Of a stretch of DNA of 64,000 nucleotides, positions 16,625 through 25,064 are shown in pieces. The notes beneath the pieces are model-generated. The model worked only from the letters and a program-made list of their open reading frames with translations, searched no databases and had not been told where the DNA came from. Each line of letters begins with the position of its first letter. Within the stretch, counting starts at the first letter, position 1. The translations under genes were made by a program, and so were the position numbers. The DNA lies in the IMG/VR virus record IMGVR_UViG_3300028666_000022, positions 275,899 to 339,898 of that record; one strand, 5' to 3'. This DNA comes from a virus.

Positions 16625-17056
16625 TTAATCATCCTCGCCATCTTCTTTTGATTTTTTTGCTTTTAGTTCTTCGTTTTCTTTTATTAACATATCAACTTTT
16701 TCATCATAAATAGCTTTAACCATTTTATGTGTTTCTTTATTTGTTTGACTTAATATATTAAAAGCATCCTCACCAATTTTCTCTCCAACTTCCCTTCTAA
16801 TTTCTTTATGATCTTCAATATTCTCATCATGTTTTCTTTGAATTTCAGTTCTTATTTCCGCTTCAGTTTTTTCTCCAATTTTTTTTATTGAAGAAATATA
16901 AAAAATTAACAATGGAGTACCTAAACCAATTGCAAAAGAAGCAATTAATTTATTTGTTTCACTAGTAAATGTCATTAATATCGTAAATACAATATAACCT
17001 AATATTGTGGAGGTTATAAGTATTGCAAGAAATGATCTTATAAATATTTTTAACAT
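16625..17056 (-). CDS. membrane protein with cytoplasmic coiled coil
   Basis: A 143-residue protein. Two membrane segments lie at the N-terminus (about residues 4-30 and 36-58). A long charged coiled coil follows, ending in an acidic EDGEDD tail. It overlaps the upstream membrane gene by 7 nt. The layout (helical hairpin plus charged tail) would fit a holin-like or envelope-associated protein, but no family is recognised. Confidence 0.5.
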   Translation of the reverse strand: MLKIFIRSFLAILITSTILGYIVFTILMTFTSETNKLIASFAIGLGTPLLIFYISSIKKIGEKTEAEIRTEIQRKHDENIEDHKEIRREVGEKIGEDAFNILSQTNKETHKMVKAIYDEKVDMLIKENEELKAKKSKEDGEDD

Positions 17057-17490
17057 AAAAATCTTATTAATAGCAAAAAGTATAATGTTATTGATATTGC
17101 AAATAAATATTTCAATTCAACTTTAGGAAAAAATCTAATTACAGTAAAATCAACTAAAATTATTAAAAATGACATTGAAAATAATTCAGTTAAATGCCTA
17201 TTTGAACATATTTTATTATATTCTCCAAGTGGATGACTTGCTAAAAGAAATTGAAATAATAAATATTCAAAAATAAACATCATAAATCCAATAACAGCTA
17301 ATTTATTTAATGAATCATTTAGATAATATACTAAATATCCAGAAACAGTTAATAACATCGTATATAACAACACATAAAAAAAGCAGTTCCAAAACACACT
17401 AGGAACTGCTCTAGTTATGTAAGTTTCTATTAATGCTCCGAATAGAAATATAATATAAATTATACTGTGTTTTTTTAATTCGTTAAGCAT
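17050..17490 (-). CDS. polytopic membrane protein
   Basis: A 146-residue protein with four to five hydrophobic segments (IIYIIFLFGALIETYI, CFFYVLLYTMLLTVSGYLVY, LAVIGFMMFIFEYLLFQFLL, LFSMSFLIILVDFTVI and a last one). A holin is one possibility given the neighbours. A 9-bp stem (17382-17390 with 17402-17410) lies inside the gene. Confidence 0.5.
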   Translation of the reverse strand: MLNELKKHSIIYIIFLFGALIETYITRAVPSVFWNCFFYVLLYTMLLTVSGYLVYYLNDSLNKLAVIGFMMFIFEYLLFQFLLASHPLGEYNKICSNRHLTELFSMSFLIILVDFTVIRFFPKVELKYLFAISITLYFLLLIRFLC

Positions 17491-17496
17491 AGATAA

Positions 17497-17646
17497 CTAT
17501 TTTGTTGGTTGTGGCGGTGGTGGAGGTTGTACTATACCATCCTTATTTTTTGATTTTGGTGGTTGTGGCGGTGGTGGGGGTTGTACTATACCTGCTTGAG
17601 CCTTTAAACCAAATAAATTTAGAATATAATTCCAGATTTTTTTCAT
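17497..17646 (-). CDS. 49-residue proline-rich protein with an internal repeat
   Basis: ATG at 17646, TAG at 17497-17499. After a short amphipathic start (MKKIWNYILNLFGLKAQA) it has two copies of GIVQPPPPPQP, separated by a lysine-rich PKSKNKD linker. Polyproline rods in small phage membrane-cassette proteins recall Rz1-type spanins, but no lipobox Cys is present, so that is only an analogy. A late-type box lies about 55 nt upstream. Confidence 0.6.
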   Translation of the reverse strand: MKKIWNYILNLFGLKAQAGIVQPPPPPQPPKSKNKDGIVQPPPPPQPTK

Positions 17647-17702
17647 TATTAATTGTTTTTTAAATAAAGTTATTTTGTAATTATTGAGATTGTATTTTCT
17701 CT

Positions 17703-17712
17703 ATAAATAAAT
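17703..17712 (-). promoter_or_regulatory. weak late-type box
   Basis: The minus strand reads TATTTATAG within CTATTTATTTATAGAG, about 57 nt before the ATG at 17646. It lacks the leading AG of the better boxes. The rest of 17647-17888 is AT-rich with no other recognisable signal. Confidence 0.3.
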
Positions 17713-17888
17713 AGTAAAAATAATCCTAAAGAGCAATGGTTAGATAAGATTTTTTTATAGAAATTAGATAATTATTTTAGTATGTTTAAAAACATTATAA
17801 AAAATTATAAAAATGTGGATTATTAGATAAGTGAAAGTGTGTTAATTACTTAAGATATGTTAGTGTATAATTATTTATGAATATGATT

Positions 17889-18296
17889 TTATTTATTTTT
17901 AATAATATATGCTGTGTTATTATTGTTTTTTTCGTCAGCATCATCACCTAGCGCACCACTTGTATTATTAAGTGTTTTTATTGTTAATTTTTCTCTGTTA
18001 ATGGCATCTATCGAACTACTTAACGAACCTATTGATGTGTTTATTTTACCAAGTTCTTGATAAAATAACGTATTTTGACTCTTCTGATCTTCAAACATCT
18101 GTCTATAATTGTTTTCAGTTAAATTTATTTTTGGAACTACAACTAATTGATAAAATCCATAAAAAATACCTAAAATAGTACCAATTGTAAGAAGAAAACT
18201 TTTTACAGTGAAAACAATCTGAGTATTAGCACTAATCTTAAATCCTCCCTCTTCTTGCACATCATCACTAGATTTTGCTATAATTTTCTTTTTCAT
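17889..18296 (-). CDS. single-pass membrane protein with coiled coil
   Basis: A 135-residue protein with a cytoplasmic N-terminus (about 26 residues), one membrane helix (IVFTVKSFLLTIGTILGIFY region), then a predicted coiled coil (EDQKSQNTLFYQELGKINTS region) and an acidic, Asn-rich tail. The topology is like an i-spanin or membrane anchor. It follows the secreted protein at 18324 in the same direction. Confidence 0.5.
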   Translation of the reverse strand: MKKKIIAKSSDDVQEEGGFKISANTQIVFTVKSFLLTIGTILGIFYGFYQLVVVPKINLTENNYRQMFEDQKSQNTLFYQELGKINTSIGSLSSSIDAINREKLTIKTLNNTSGALGDDADEKNNNNTAYIIKNK

Positions 18297-18323
18297 TATT
18301 CCTCTTTTTATCTCAAATTATTT

Positions 18324-18785
18324 TTAATTGTTTGAATTATATACACAATTTTCCCATTTTATTGTCACTTTTATTGACTCCATTGAAGTCTCGTACCAAT
18401 ATATTACTGTTGGTGTTACATCAATAACAGCAGTGAATCCATTAGGGAATTGTTCGTTAGTTACTTCAACATTATCTATGAATACCCTTGCATTTGATAT
18501 CCATGTTTTTACTGTTTTATTATAATATGTTGATTTACTGATTAGAATTAATTCGTACCTGTATTTAGGTAATTCTGAAAGGGTTTTTTGTTTTTGTTTA
18601 AAATCTCGATGTGTTAATATTGTTTGTCTAGTTACATATGATGATATAGATACGTTGGTTTCATTCGAAATATCATGTCTCCATGTGCCATAATCTACAT
18701 ATATTTTCTTTTTACCATAAGACTGTGCCTCTGTAGAAAAACACGTAAATAATGTCGCTAAAATAAGAAATAATATAAATCTCAT
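18324..18785 (-). CDS. secreted protein with signal peptide
   Basis: A 153-residue protein. The start MRFILFLILATLFTCFSTEA is a clear signal peptide with cleavage near Ala20-Gln21. The mature part is beta-rich with many Thr/Tyr. A late-type box lies 18 nt upstream. It is exported to the periplasm; the function is unknown and it could contribute to lysis or superinfection exclusion. Confidence 0.6.
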   Translation of the reverse strand: MRFILFLILATLFTCFSTEAQSYGKKKIYVDYGTWRHDISNETNVSISSYVTRQTILTHRDFKQKQKTLSELPKYRYELILISKSTYYNKTVKTWISNARVFIDNVEVTNEQFPNGFTAVIDVTPTVIYWYETSMESIKVTIKWENCVYNSNN

Positions 18786-18802
18786 GGCATTAATATTATA
18801 TC

Positions 18803-18812
18803 TATAAATACT
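18803..18812 (-). promoter_or_regulatory. late-type box AGTATTTATA
   Basis: Exact match on the minus strand, 18 nt before the ATG at 18785. It probably starts the membrane/secreted gene cassette. Confidence 0.6.
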
Positions 18813-18929
18813 TTCGTAACGATAAAGAATATTAAATTTTATAAAAAATTAGAGAAAATAGTTTTATATGATTAATTATTTGAAAATCCAAGAGATTGGA
18901 GTAAATTTAAAAAAGATTTTAGACTTTAC

Positions 18930-18960
18930 TTGTAATTCTGGTAAAAATAAATTATATTTG
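18930..18960 (+). promoter_or_regulatory. early-type promoter
   Basis: TTG (18930-18932), 20-nt spacer, TATATTTG (18953-18960). It matches the Bacteroidetes consensus and is 27 nt before the ATG at 18988. Confidence 0.6.
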
Positions 18961-18987
18961 TAGCATTATTTAATTAAAAACATAAAA

Positions 18988-19530
18988 ATGAAAAAACTTG
19001 AAATTAGTACAGAATTAAGAAATGAAATTCTTCTTAAACATAAGAATGGAATTTCGATGCGTAAATTGGAAAAAGAATATCCATATTCATTTGCATTTAT
19101 TCAGACGTTAATTAATTCTAGTGAACTGGAAGAAAAATTAAAAACAAATTATCCACAAAAAGAAGGATATTTAATATTTGCTGTTTGTAAAAAAACAAAA
19201 AAAGAATTTATTGACTATTGTAATGATTCAGGTATTATTACTAAGCATTTGTTTAAAACATACCCAAATGAAATTAAAGGAAGTAAATATACTAGAAAAT
19301 CAAAAGAATATGAAACAGGCAAATTTTGGTTTGATAAATATTTTACTTTTGAATATAGATTAATTCGTGTTCGTGAAACAAAAAAATGTTTTTATTGTGA
19401 TTGGACTACTCATGATTTAGATAATAAAGCAGGTACTTATCAAAGACATTTACAAAATGTTCATAATAAAACAATTTACGATTATCTTCGAGATAATTTC
19501 GAAGATATGTTTTATTTTAAAAATATGTAA
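18988..19530 (+). CDS. HTH / CKKT-module protein with C2H2-like zinc finger, no nuclease domain
   Basis: A 180-residue protein. Residues about 5-45 look like a helix-turn-helix (NGISMRKLEKEYPYSFAFIQ). Residues about 60-130 carry the module AVCKKTKKEFIDYCNDSGII through ETGKFWF, which also forms the C-terminus of the two neighbouring GIY-YIG nucleases. The C-terminus adds CFYCDWTTHDLDNK...H...H, a C-x2-C-x(n)-H-x(n)-H finger. It has its own promoter. It may be a nuclease-less relative or a regulator derived from a homing endonuclease. Confidence 0.6.
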   Translation: MKKLEISTELRNEILLKHKNGISMRKLEKEYPYSFAFIQTLINSSELEEKLKTNYPQKEGYLIFAVCKKTKKEFIDYCNDSGIITKHLFKTYPNEIKGSKYTRKSKEYETGKFWFDKYFTFEYRLIRVRETKKCFYCDWTTHDLDNKAGTYQRHLQNVHNKTIYDYLRDNFEDMFYFKNM

Positions 19531-19534
19531 AAAC

Positions 19535-19897
19535 ATGAAAGTTTTAATCAATTTAATTATTGAAAATTTAACAGATGACTTATTAAAAAATAAATATAAG
19601 TCATCTGTTAATAAAAATAAATTTACTGGACATTGTTATGTTGCTACAGAAACATTATATCACTTACTTGATGATAATGAGAAAAAAAATTATATACCAG
19701 CAATATTAAAAATTAATAATGATACCCATTGGTTTTTAAAAAATAAAATAACTGGTGAAATATTTGATATAACAAAAAATCAATTTAATTATAGTTTAGA
19801 TTATAGTAAATCAATAAATAAAGCTTTTTTAACAAAAAATCCATCAAAAAGAACATTAATATTAATAAATAGAATATATGAAAAAATTAATTTATAA
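19535..19897 (+). CDS. hypothetical protein with possible Cys-His-Asp active site
   Basis: A 120-residue protein from ATG at 19535. GHCYVATETLYHLL (Cys34), THWFLKN (His65) and EIFDITKNQF (Asp78) match a pattern seen in many unrelated phages (GHCYVASEALYHLL, HW, D-x-T). The order C-H-D is that of papain-like folds, so a hydrolase is conceivable. The function is unproven. It overlaps the next gene by 20 nt. Confidence 0.6.
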   Translation: MKVLINLIIENLTDDLLKNKYKSSVNKNKFTGHCYVATETLYHLLDDNEKKNYIPAILKINNDTHWFLKNKITGEIFDITKNQFNYSLDYSKSINKAFLTKNPSKRTLILINRIYEKINL

Positions 19898-21788
19898 CAA
19901 AACAATACTATTATTTTTAGATACTAATGATATTGAAACATTAGAAAAGGGTGATTTAAAAAAAATAAAAGATGATTATCTGCTTATATATGATAATTGT
20001 GTTATTTTTAGTTATTTCGATATAAAATATCATAAAAATATAATTAAAGATAAAATAAATAAATTGAAGTTTATTAAGCAAACTAAAATAAATGCAAGAG
20101 AATGTAATATTGTAAAAATAGACAACGTTGAAAAAAATAAATTTTTGAATGAAAATCATCTTCAAGAAACCGATAGATCTCAAATATTTTATGGAGCATA
20201 TTATAATAATGAATTACTTGCTGTTATGACATTTGATAATTCAAGAAAAATGAATGGTGGTGTTGAAAAAGATGAAAATGAATATGATTTATCAAGATTT
20301 GCAATTAAAATGGGTTATATTATTGTTGGTGTATTTAATAAGATGCTAATGACATTTATTAATGATTATTCGCCAAATAAAATTATAACATTTGCTGATT
20401 TAGATTTGGTTAATAGAGAAAATAATATTTATTTACACAATAATTTTAAATTATGTAAAGTAATTAACCCTGATTTTAGAATATATTTAAAAAATAAAAA
20501 TAATATCTTTCATAAATTTACTTATGGTAATAAGTTTATGAAAGATGGTAAAATTTCTGACGAAAAGAAAGAAGATGTAAGAGAAAATATGATAAAATTA
20601 TGGAACTGTGGAAAAATAAAATATGAATTATTAATAATTAACAAAAAAATAATATATGGTTTTATTTACATAATAAAAAATAAAACTAATGGTAAAATAT
20701 ATATTGGTCAAACAACTAGAAGTTTTACTAGAAGATTATGGGAATATAGAAGCGCATATAAATATAATAATTTTCACAATCAATATCTTGCTAATGCATT
20801 CAATAAATATGGTTGGGATAATTTTGAAATTTCTGTTATAGATAATGCATTAACTGTTGAAGAATTAAATGAAAAAGAAATCAATTACATTAACAAATAT
20901 AATTCAAATAATAGAGAATTTGGATATAATTTAGAGGCAGGTGGTAATAATTCTCTTCCTAGTTCAGAAACACTTGAAAAAATGTCAATTTCGCATCAAG
21001 GTGTTGTTCAAAGTGATGAATGGGTTGAAAAGAGAATTGCTAAAGCTGGTACTGAAGATGCAAAGAAATATGGAAAAGCTAAAACAGAAGAAGAAAAATT
21101 AAAATTAAGTTTAACCTCAACTAAATTTTGGGAAGGAAAAACCAGAGACGAAGAAACTAGAAGAAAGATAAGTGAAACAAAAAAGAAAAATGGGTTATCG
21201 GAAAAACAAAAAGAATTATCATGTGTACGTGTTTGTAAAGTAAATTCAAAAACTAATGAGATTGTAGAAACATTTGAATCAGTATCGGAAACTGCTAGAC
21301 GTGAAAATACTAGTCAGGCAACTATCATTAGAAGATGTTCTGGTGAAACAAAAAATGTTGGCGATTATTTTTATTATTATGAATCAGATTTTTCGAATAA
21401 TATTGTAAGAGAATTTAAATCAACCGAACGCAAAAGTTTGAATAATTTTACTGAAGAAGAATTACATAAAATTTATAATGAACACATTAATGATGGAGTT
21501 TCAGTTAGAGAATTATGTACTAAATATAATCTAATTTATAGTACTCTTTCTAATTATATCAGTAAAAAAAGAAATCCACTTAATTTAGATTCTAAATATT
21601 GGGCTGTTTGTAAGAAAACCAATAAAAAATTTGAAGATTATTTAAATAAATCTGGAGTATTAACAAGACATATTCAAGAAATATATGCTGAAGAGAATTT
21701 AGAATCAAAATTTTCACGAAAGAAAATTGAATTAGAATCTGGACACTTTTGGTACGCTAGATTTTTTGATTTTATTGAAATTAAATAA
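19878..21788 (+). CDS. Mom/GNAT-like domain fused to a GIY-YIG homing endonuclease
   Basis: A 636-residue protein. Residues about 85-230 resemble the GNAT-type domain found in Mu Mom-like and phage endonuclease-associated proteins (IFYGAYYNNELLAVMTF, YDLSRFAIK, IITFADLDLVNRENNIYLHN). Residues about 260-350 are a GIY-YIG nuclease (GFIYIIKNKTNGKIYIGQTT, catalytic Glu in NEKEINYINKYNSN). Nuclease-associated DNA-binding repeats, an HTH-like stretch and the CKKTNKKFEDYLNKSGVLT module follow. It is a chimeric homing endonuclease. Confidence 0.8.
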   Translation: MKKLIYNKTILLFLDTNDIETLEKGDLKKIKDDYLLIYDNCVIFSYFDIKYHKNIIKDKINKLKFIKQTKINARECNIVKIDNVEKNKFLNENHLQETDRSQIFYGAYYNNELLAVMTFDNSRKMNGGVEKDENEYDLSRFAIKMGYIIVGVFNKMLMTFINDYSPNKIITFADLDLVNRENNIYLHNNFKLCKVINPDFRIYLKNKNNIFHKFTYGNKFMKDGKISDEKKEDVRENMIKLWNCGKIKYELLIINKKIIYGFIYIIKNKTNGKIYIGQTTRSFTRRLWEYRSAYKYNNFHNQYLANAFNKYGWDNFEISVIDNALTVEELNEKEINYINKYNSNNREFGYNLEAGGNNSLPSSETLEKMSISHQGVVQSDEWVEKRIAKAGTEDAKKYGKAKTEEEKLKLSLTSTKFWEGKTRDEETRRKISETKKKNGLSEKQKELSCVRVCKVNSKTNEIVETFESVSETARRENTSQATIIRRCSGETKNVGDYFYYYESDFSNNIVREFKSTERKSLNNFTEEELHKIYNEHINDGVSVRELCTKYNLIYSTLSNYISKKRNPLNLDSKYWAVCKKTNKKFEDYLNKSGVLTRHIQEIYAEENLESKFSRKKIELESGHFWYARFFDFIEIK

Positions 21789-21856
21789 ATTTAATATTGG
21801 GGTTTAATTAAATAAAATAAATACATGATTAAAGATTAACTAGTTTATATATGTGG

Positions 21857-23266
21857 TTACTTTTTAATCTCTATGAAGTCAAAAAACTTAGCATACCAGA
21901 AATGACCAGTTTCTAACTCAATTTTCTTTCTAAGGTATTTTGATTCTAAATTCTCTTCAGGATATGTTTCTTGAATATGTCTTGTCAATACTCCAGATTT
22001 ATTTAAATAATCTTCAAATTTTTTATTGGTTTTCTTGCAAACAGCAATATAATTAGAATCTAAGTCAAGTACATTTTCTTTTTTATTTTTCTTTTCAATA
22101 TATGATAATAATATTGAAAATCTTATTGAATATTTTTTAGATAATTCTCTTATTGATATAAGAGAATTCATGTGTTCATTATACATATCTAATAATTCAT
22201 TATCTGTAAATTCTTCTAATTTTTTAAATATATTAGATTTGAAATCTTTTAATTCGTTATTTAGAAAATCACATTCATAACACCAATAATATTCACCTTT
22301 ATTTTTTGATATACCTAAACATTTTCTTAATATTGCTTCATATGATAAATTATCTGAATTTAATCTACCAGCATCCGCTAATGATTTAAATTTTTCTACA
22401 ATTTCATTATTTTTATTAATTTTTAAAACTGGTTTAGATACTTTATTTATTCTTTTCTCAATCCATTCTTTATTTTGTTTAATATCTTTTCTTGCTAAAG
22501 ATAATTTTAATTTTGTTTCTAAACTAGCAAGAGAGTTTTTACCACCATTTTCAATATTATAACCAAATTCTCTAATATTTGATTTATATTTATTAATATA
22601 ATTGATTTCTTTTTCATTTAGTTCATCAATATTTGTTGCATAATCAATGATATTGAACTCAAAATTATTTAAATTATGTTTATTAAATGCATGATATAGT
22701 ATATGATCTTCATTATTTTTTGCTTTTAATATATGTTCATATAATCTGTCTTTCACTCTTATACTTTGACCGACATATTTCTTATTATTTAGTTTATTGA
22801 TTATTAGATAAATATGTCCGAATTCATCTAAAGTAATATCTAATTTAATATTTACATTAATATTATGTTTTTTCATTACCCAAATATTTGTTTTTTCTGA
22901 AGATGATGTTAAATTATTATTAAAATCATAATTATAACCAAATTCTTCAATATTTGATTTATAAATGTTAGTATGAACAATTTTTTTCAAATCTAACTCA
23001 CTAATATTTGATGCACTATCAATGATAGCAAACTCAAAATTATTAATCCCATATTCATTAAATGCATCACATATTGGATGATTTTCACCATTATTTGCTC
23101 TTCGTATATGTTCGCCAAATCTCTTTCTAACTTGAGTACTTTGTCCAACATATTTTTTATTGTTTATTTTATTTGTAAGTAAATAAATATGTCCAAATTC
23201 ATTCATGATTATATTTTTACTAACATTTACTATGATTTCATGTTTTTCAATTAACCAAGTTTCCAT
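21857..23266 (-). CDS. homing endonuclease with two tandem GIY-YIG domains
   Basis: A 469-residue protein. GIY-YIG copy 1 (residues about 25-110: GHIYLLTNKINNKKYVGQST) and copy 2 (about 150-235: GHIYLIINKLNNKKYVGQSI) are an internal duplication that also includes a short W-x3-KH-x-I-x-VN leader. Copy 2 keeps the catalytic Glu (NEKEINYI, Glu220), while copy 1 has Lys95 there (DLKKIVHT) and is probably inactive. DNA-binding repeats, an HTH-like stretch and the C-terminal CKKTNKKFEDYLNKSGVLT module follow. It sits next to the capsid gene. Confidence 0.85.
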   Translation of the reverse strand: METWLIEKHEIIVNVSKNIIMNEFGHIYLLTNKINNKKYVGQSTQVRKRFGEHIRRANNGENHPICDAFNEYGINNFEFAIIDSASNISELDLKKIVHTNIYKSNIEEFGYNYDFNNNLTSSSEKTNIWVMKKHNINVNIKLDITLDEFGHIYLIINKLNNKKYVGQSIRVKDRLYEHILKAKNNEDHILYHAFNKHNLNNFEFNIIDYATNIDELNEKEINYINKYKSNIREFGYNIENGGKNSLASLETKLKLSLARKDIKQNKEWIEKRINKVSKPVLKINKNNEIVEKFKSLADAGRLNSDNLSYEAILRKCLGISKNKGEYYWCYECDFLNNELKDFKSNIFKKLEEFTDNELLDMYNEHMNSLISIRELSKKYSIRFSILLSYIEKKNKKENVLDLDSNYIAVCKKTNKKFEDYLNKSGVLTRHIQETYPEENLESKYLRKKIELETGHFWYAKFFDFIEIKK

Positions 23267-23325
23267 ATAAAATATTTTTAGTAAAATTACTAATTATTAT
23301 TTAATAATAAAAGAAATAAAATAAA

Positions 23326-23349
23326 AAAGAGTGGAAAATTCCACTCTTT
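23326..23349 (-). terminator. terminator after the major capsid gene
   Basis: AAAGAGTGGAA (23326-23336) pairs with TTCCACTCTTT (23339-23349). On the minus strand a T-rich run follows. It lies 25 bp after the capsid stop. Confidence 0.75.
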
Positions 23350-23373
23350 AATTAAAGATTATATTTTTTTGTC

Positions 23374-25047
23374 TTATGATAAGTCACCAATACCAAAAGT
23401 AGTTAAACCATCGCAATATATACGGCCAAAATAACGATTTAACACCATTTTCTTAGCGTACCTAGTCATTATCCCGCGAATTGGGCTAAAATCAAACGGG
23501 TTATACATCACAGGTGTTAGCTGTAATGGCACGTACGGAGCATATATGTAACCGGTCTCAAGTATGCTAGTACCTTTATGTCCAATTAACACCGTATTAG
23601 CAGGTGAATATGGATCACGGTATACTATATAACGTCCACTTAAAGTACCAATTTTCTCAATACCCATGTTATACTTATCCTGTTCAGGACTTGCATTACT
23701 AACGTGGAAATATTCAAGGTCATCAAATACAGCACTAACTTCAGGAGAAACTACTATCCAAGAAGCACCACCACGAAGGGTTGCTTTATGAATCTGAGCA
23801 GAAATCTGATTGATTTTAGTAACTAGAGTTTGATTCCAGTCTTTCTGTGTTCCGTAATAAGCTGTAGATTGTCTACGTAAACCATTATAGTCCCAACGAC
23901 TTGTCCAAGCAGCACCTCTACGAAGATCACGAAGAATTTCACGGTCAATTTCAGCAGCCATTTGTTCAGATAACAAAGCAGTTAATTCAGCTTCGGCATC
24001 GATATTATGGAAAGCAGAAACGTCTTGTGCTAATTCAGGAGTCCACTGAGCACGCATTTTACGAGTTTCAACACTAACAGTAACTTGATCAAGTACGAAT
24101 GTTACTTCTGCCATTCTTGAATCTTCTTCAAGGTCAGAATAAACACTATAACGATACCTAAAAGTAGGAGTTGTAGCAGCACTCATTGCATTATAACCAT
24201 CAGTACCAGCATAAGTAAGATCAACAACAACAGTTAATTTTCCAGTAGCATCAACAATTGCTTGTCCGTACTTCTGTACTTTAACGTTGAAAGGAAGAGG
24301 ATTACCTGCAGTGATACCTTCTGTTGAAAATGGAGAAGGAGCAACAAAATTAACACTAGAAGAAATTTTCAAACTAGCTAAAAAAGATTCTGTATCCATA
24401 GGAACTCCAGTAGGACCAACTAATTTACCTTCATAAGTAGTAGAAAAACCACTAATAACTAAGGTTAATGATTTGTCAGCAGCAGTATAAGCATAAGGAC
24501 TTTGAGCACAAGTACCTGAAGTAATTGTAAGTTCACCTTTAGACCTATCAAATAATGAAGTACCTTCATCGTCATATGATTTAGCATAGAATGCATCATA
24601 TAAAGATTGGCTTTCAAACTGAGTTTTAGCTGAAGCAGCAGTAGAAGCAGCATTTGCATAAGCACCATCAGGTGAATAATTGTCAAATTGACTAGCAGTT
24701 GTTTGTTTCCTTGAGCTTGCTTTAGGATTGATGTAATATAACTTACCAATAGGTAAATTCAATGCTTGAACCGATACGATGTCATTAGCTAAAAGTTTAG
24801 CAAATACCCTACGTATTACAGGAAAAGCAACTGTTTCAAACTGACCACTAGATGCAGATTCAGTTGATTCATTAATCATGTGGCTTAGTTGGTTTTCGAA
24901 TAACTGTGCGCAGTTTTCTTTTACGTTACCTTCAAGGCCTTCTAACAAACCAATTTTTTCCCAACGGTTTGTAGTTATTTCTCTTTGTTCGCGAAGTTGT
25001 TTTAATCCAATATTGCCAACTTCGGCACTTTCCATTAAAAATCCCAT
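23374..25047 (-). CDS. 23: major capsid protein, gp23-like
   Basis: A 557-residue protein. The N-terminal stretch (NRWEKIGLLEGL, then CAQLFENQL), FPVIRRVFAKLLANDIVSVQ, and the C-terminal half (RAQWTPELAQDVSAFHNIDA, EINREI-like AAEIDREILRDLRRGA, FDFSPIRGIMTRYAKKM) follow the T4 gp23 pattern in order. The length is close to T4 gp23 (521). It lies 17 bp after the scaffold gene in T4 order 21-22-23. An N-terminal propeptide is expected to be cut by the prohead protease. Codons here are less AT-extreme than in neighbours, in keeping with high expression. Confidence 0.9.
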   Translation of the reverse strand: MGFLMESAEVGNIGLKQLREQREITTNRWEKIGLLEGLEGNVKENCAQLFENQLSHMINESTESASSGQFETVAFPVIRRVFAKLLANDIVSVQALNLPIGKLYYINPKASSRKQTTASQFDNYSPDGAYANAASTAASAKTQFESQSLYDAFYAKSYDDEGTSLFDRSKGELTITSGTCAQSPYAYTAADKSLTLVISGFSTTYEGKLVGPTGVPMDTESFLASLKISSSVNFVAPSPFSTEGITAGNPLPFNVKVQKYGQAIVDATGKLTVVVDLTYAGTDGYNAMSAATTPTFRYRYSVYSDLEEDSRMAEVTFVLDQVTVSVETRKMRAQWTPELAQDVSAFHNIDAEAELTALLSEQMAAEIDREILRDLRRGAAWTSRWDYNGLRRQSTAYYGTQKDWNQTLVTKINQISAQIHKATLRGGASWIVVSPEVSAVFDDLEYFHVSNASPEQDKYNMGIEKIGTLSGRYIVYRDPYSPANTVLIGHKGTSILETGYIYAPYVPLQLTPVMYNPFDFSPIRGIMTRYAKKMVLNRYFGRIYCDGLTTFGIGDLS

Positions 25048-25064
25048 TTTATTAAAATTTATTT

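Noticed and set aside
17497-17646. Rz1-type spanin lipoprotein
   Set aside because: It is proline-rich and small, but there is no lipobox Cys or signal peptide.
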